This document shows positions 5,258 to 5,462 of a stretch of 5,462 nucleotides of DNA, piece after piece; the stretch's first letter is position 1, and each line of letters begins with the position of its first letter. Location of the stretch: positions 1 through 5,462 of the forward strand of contig JAKBSB010000106.1 in assembly GCA_021845155.1 (NCBI GenBank), in the 5' to 3' direction. The notes under the pieces are model-generated. The model saw only the letters and a list, made by a program, of their open reading frames with translations. It was not told the origin of the DNA and searched no databases. The translations under genes were made by a program, and so were the position numbers. The stretch comes from Thermoplasmata archaeon. GTDB lineage: Archaea > Thermoplasmatota > Thermoplasmata > Thermoplasmatales > Thermoplasmataceae.

Positions 5258-5462
5258 TTAGGCCACGGTAAAGGCCCCAGTCAATACCATTTCTCCGCTA
5301 ATCGAGGATGAGCTTGGAACGTAGAAACCTATGTAAATATGTTGTGAATTACTGCTAACTGTCATTGGTAAACTTGTTTCGCTGTGAACTAATCCTAGGT
5401 TGAATTCATAAATTCCACTTCCTGTTGTAGGCGTCGGTGCCATTGTTACTATTGAAGATGGT
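5258..5462 (-). CDS. 3' end of a gene for a probable surface/pilin-like protein (partial)
   Basis: The minus-strand frame ending in TAA at 5258-5260 stays open through the right edge of the window, beyond the internal ATG at 5441-5443, so only the last 67 or so residues are seen and the true start is outside. The visible part is rich in Ser, Thr, Gly and hydrophobic residues in alternating pattern (IYEFNLGLVHSETSLPMTV, HIYIGFYVPSSSSISG, then GEMVLTGAFTVA at the end). This suggests beta strands of an extracellular domain, as in archaeal surface proteins or type IV pilin/archaellin-like proteins. No family signature is present and the N-terminal signal or pilin helix is not visible, so the assignment is tentative. 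Convergence with the SHOCT gene across a T-rich spacer, and its own T-rich downstream region, support a real gene end. Confidence 0.55.
   Translation of the reverse strand, partial: PSSIVTMAPTPTTGSGIYEFNLGLVHSETSLPMTVSSNSQHIYIGFYVPSSSSISGEMVLTGAFTVA

Noticed and set aside
1..5462. Mobile element, CRISPR array, tRNA or rRNA
   Set aside because: No transposase or integrase motifs, regularly spaced repeats, cloverleaf-like segments or rRNA-like sequence were seen on either strand.

Overview
The window looks like chromosomal DNA of a thermoacidophilic archaeon, most likely of the Thermoplasmata (Thermoplasma/Ferroplasma/Cuniculiplasma-like). This is an inference. It rests on TATA-box-like A/T elements about 24-28 bases upstream of several start codons with no Shine-Dalgarno sequence between (leaderless transcription), on frequent AGG/AGA arginine and ATA isoleucine codons, and on archaeal-type small membrane proteins (a membrane-anchored winged helix and a two-helix SHOCT protein). 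No rRNA, tRNA, CRISPR array or insertion sequence was seen, and there is no clear sign of recent gene transfer.

Layout. Bases 32-1339 (+) encode a 12-helix MFS transporter of the sugar-porter type. Its stop codon is shared tail to tail, in a CTAG, with the stop of a minus-strand glycerophosphodiester phosphodiesterase (1336-2055). A 300-base divergent spacer (2056-2355) carries the phosphodiesterase promoter, two unassigned TATA-like elements and, directly against the next start codon, a perfect 10+10 inverted repeat. Bases 2356-4179 (+) encode an APC-family permease with a C-terminal pair of CBS domains. An 87-base spacer leads to a two-helix membrane protein with a C-terminal winged helix-turn-helix (4267-4752). 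A 63-base spacer with a 13-bp stem-loop-capable repeat leads to a two-helix SHOCT-domain protein (4816-5169). The window ends with an A/T-rich spacer and the 3' end of a minus-strand gene (stop at 5258) that runs off the right edge. That gene encodes the Ser/Thr-rich, beta-strand-rich tail of a probable surface or pilin-like protein.

How they may work together. The MFS and APC genes are both uptake systems for small organic nutrients, and the phosphodiesterase would recycle glycerol phosphodiesters in the cytosol. The most interesting part is 2333-5169. It holds a permease that probably responds to a nucleotide through its CBS domains and starts at a very strong operator-like palindrome, followed on the same strand by a membrane-bound DNA-binding protein and a small SHOCT membrane protein. 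The three may form a nutrient-sensing and transport neighbourhood, but co-regulation is inferred only from order and strand. Each gene seems able to have its own promoter.
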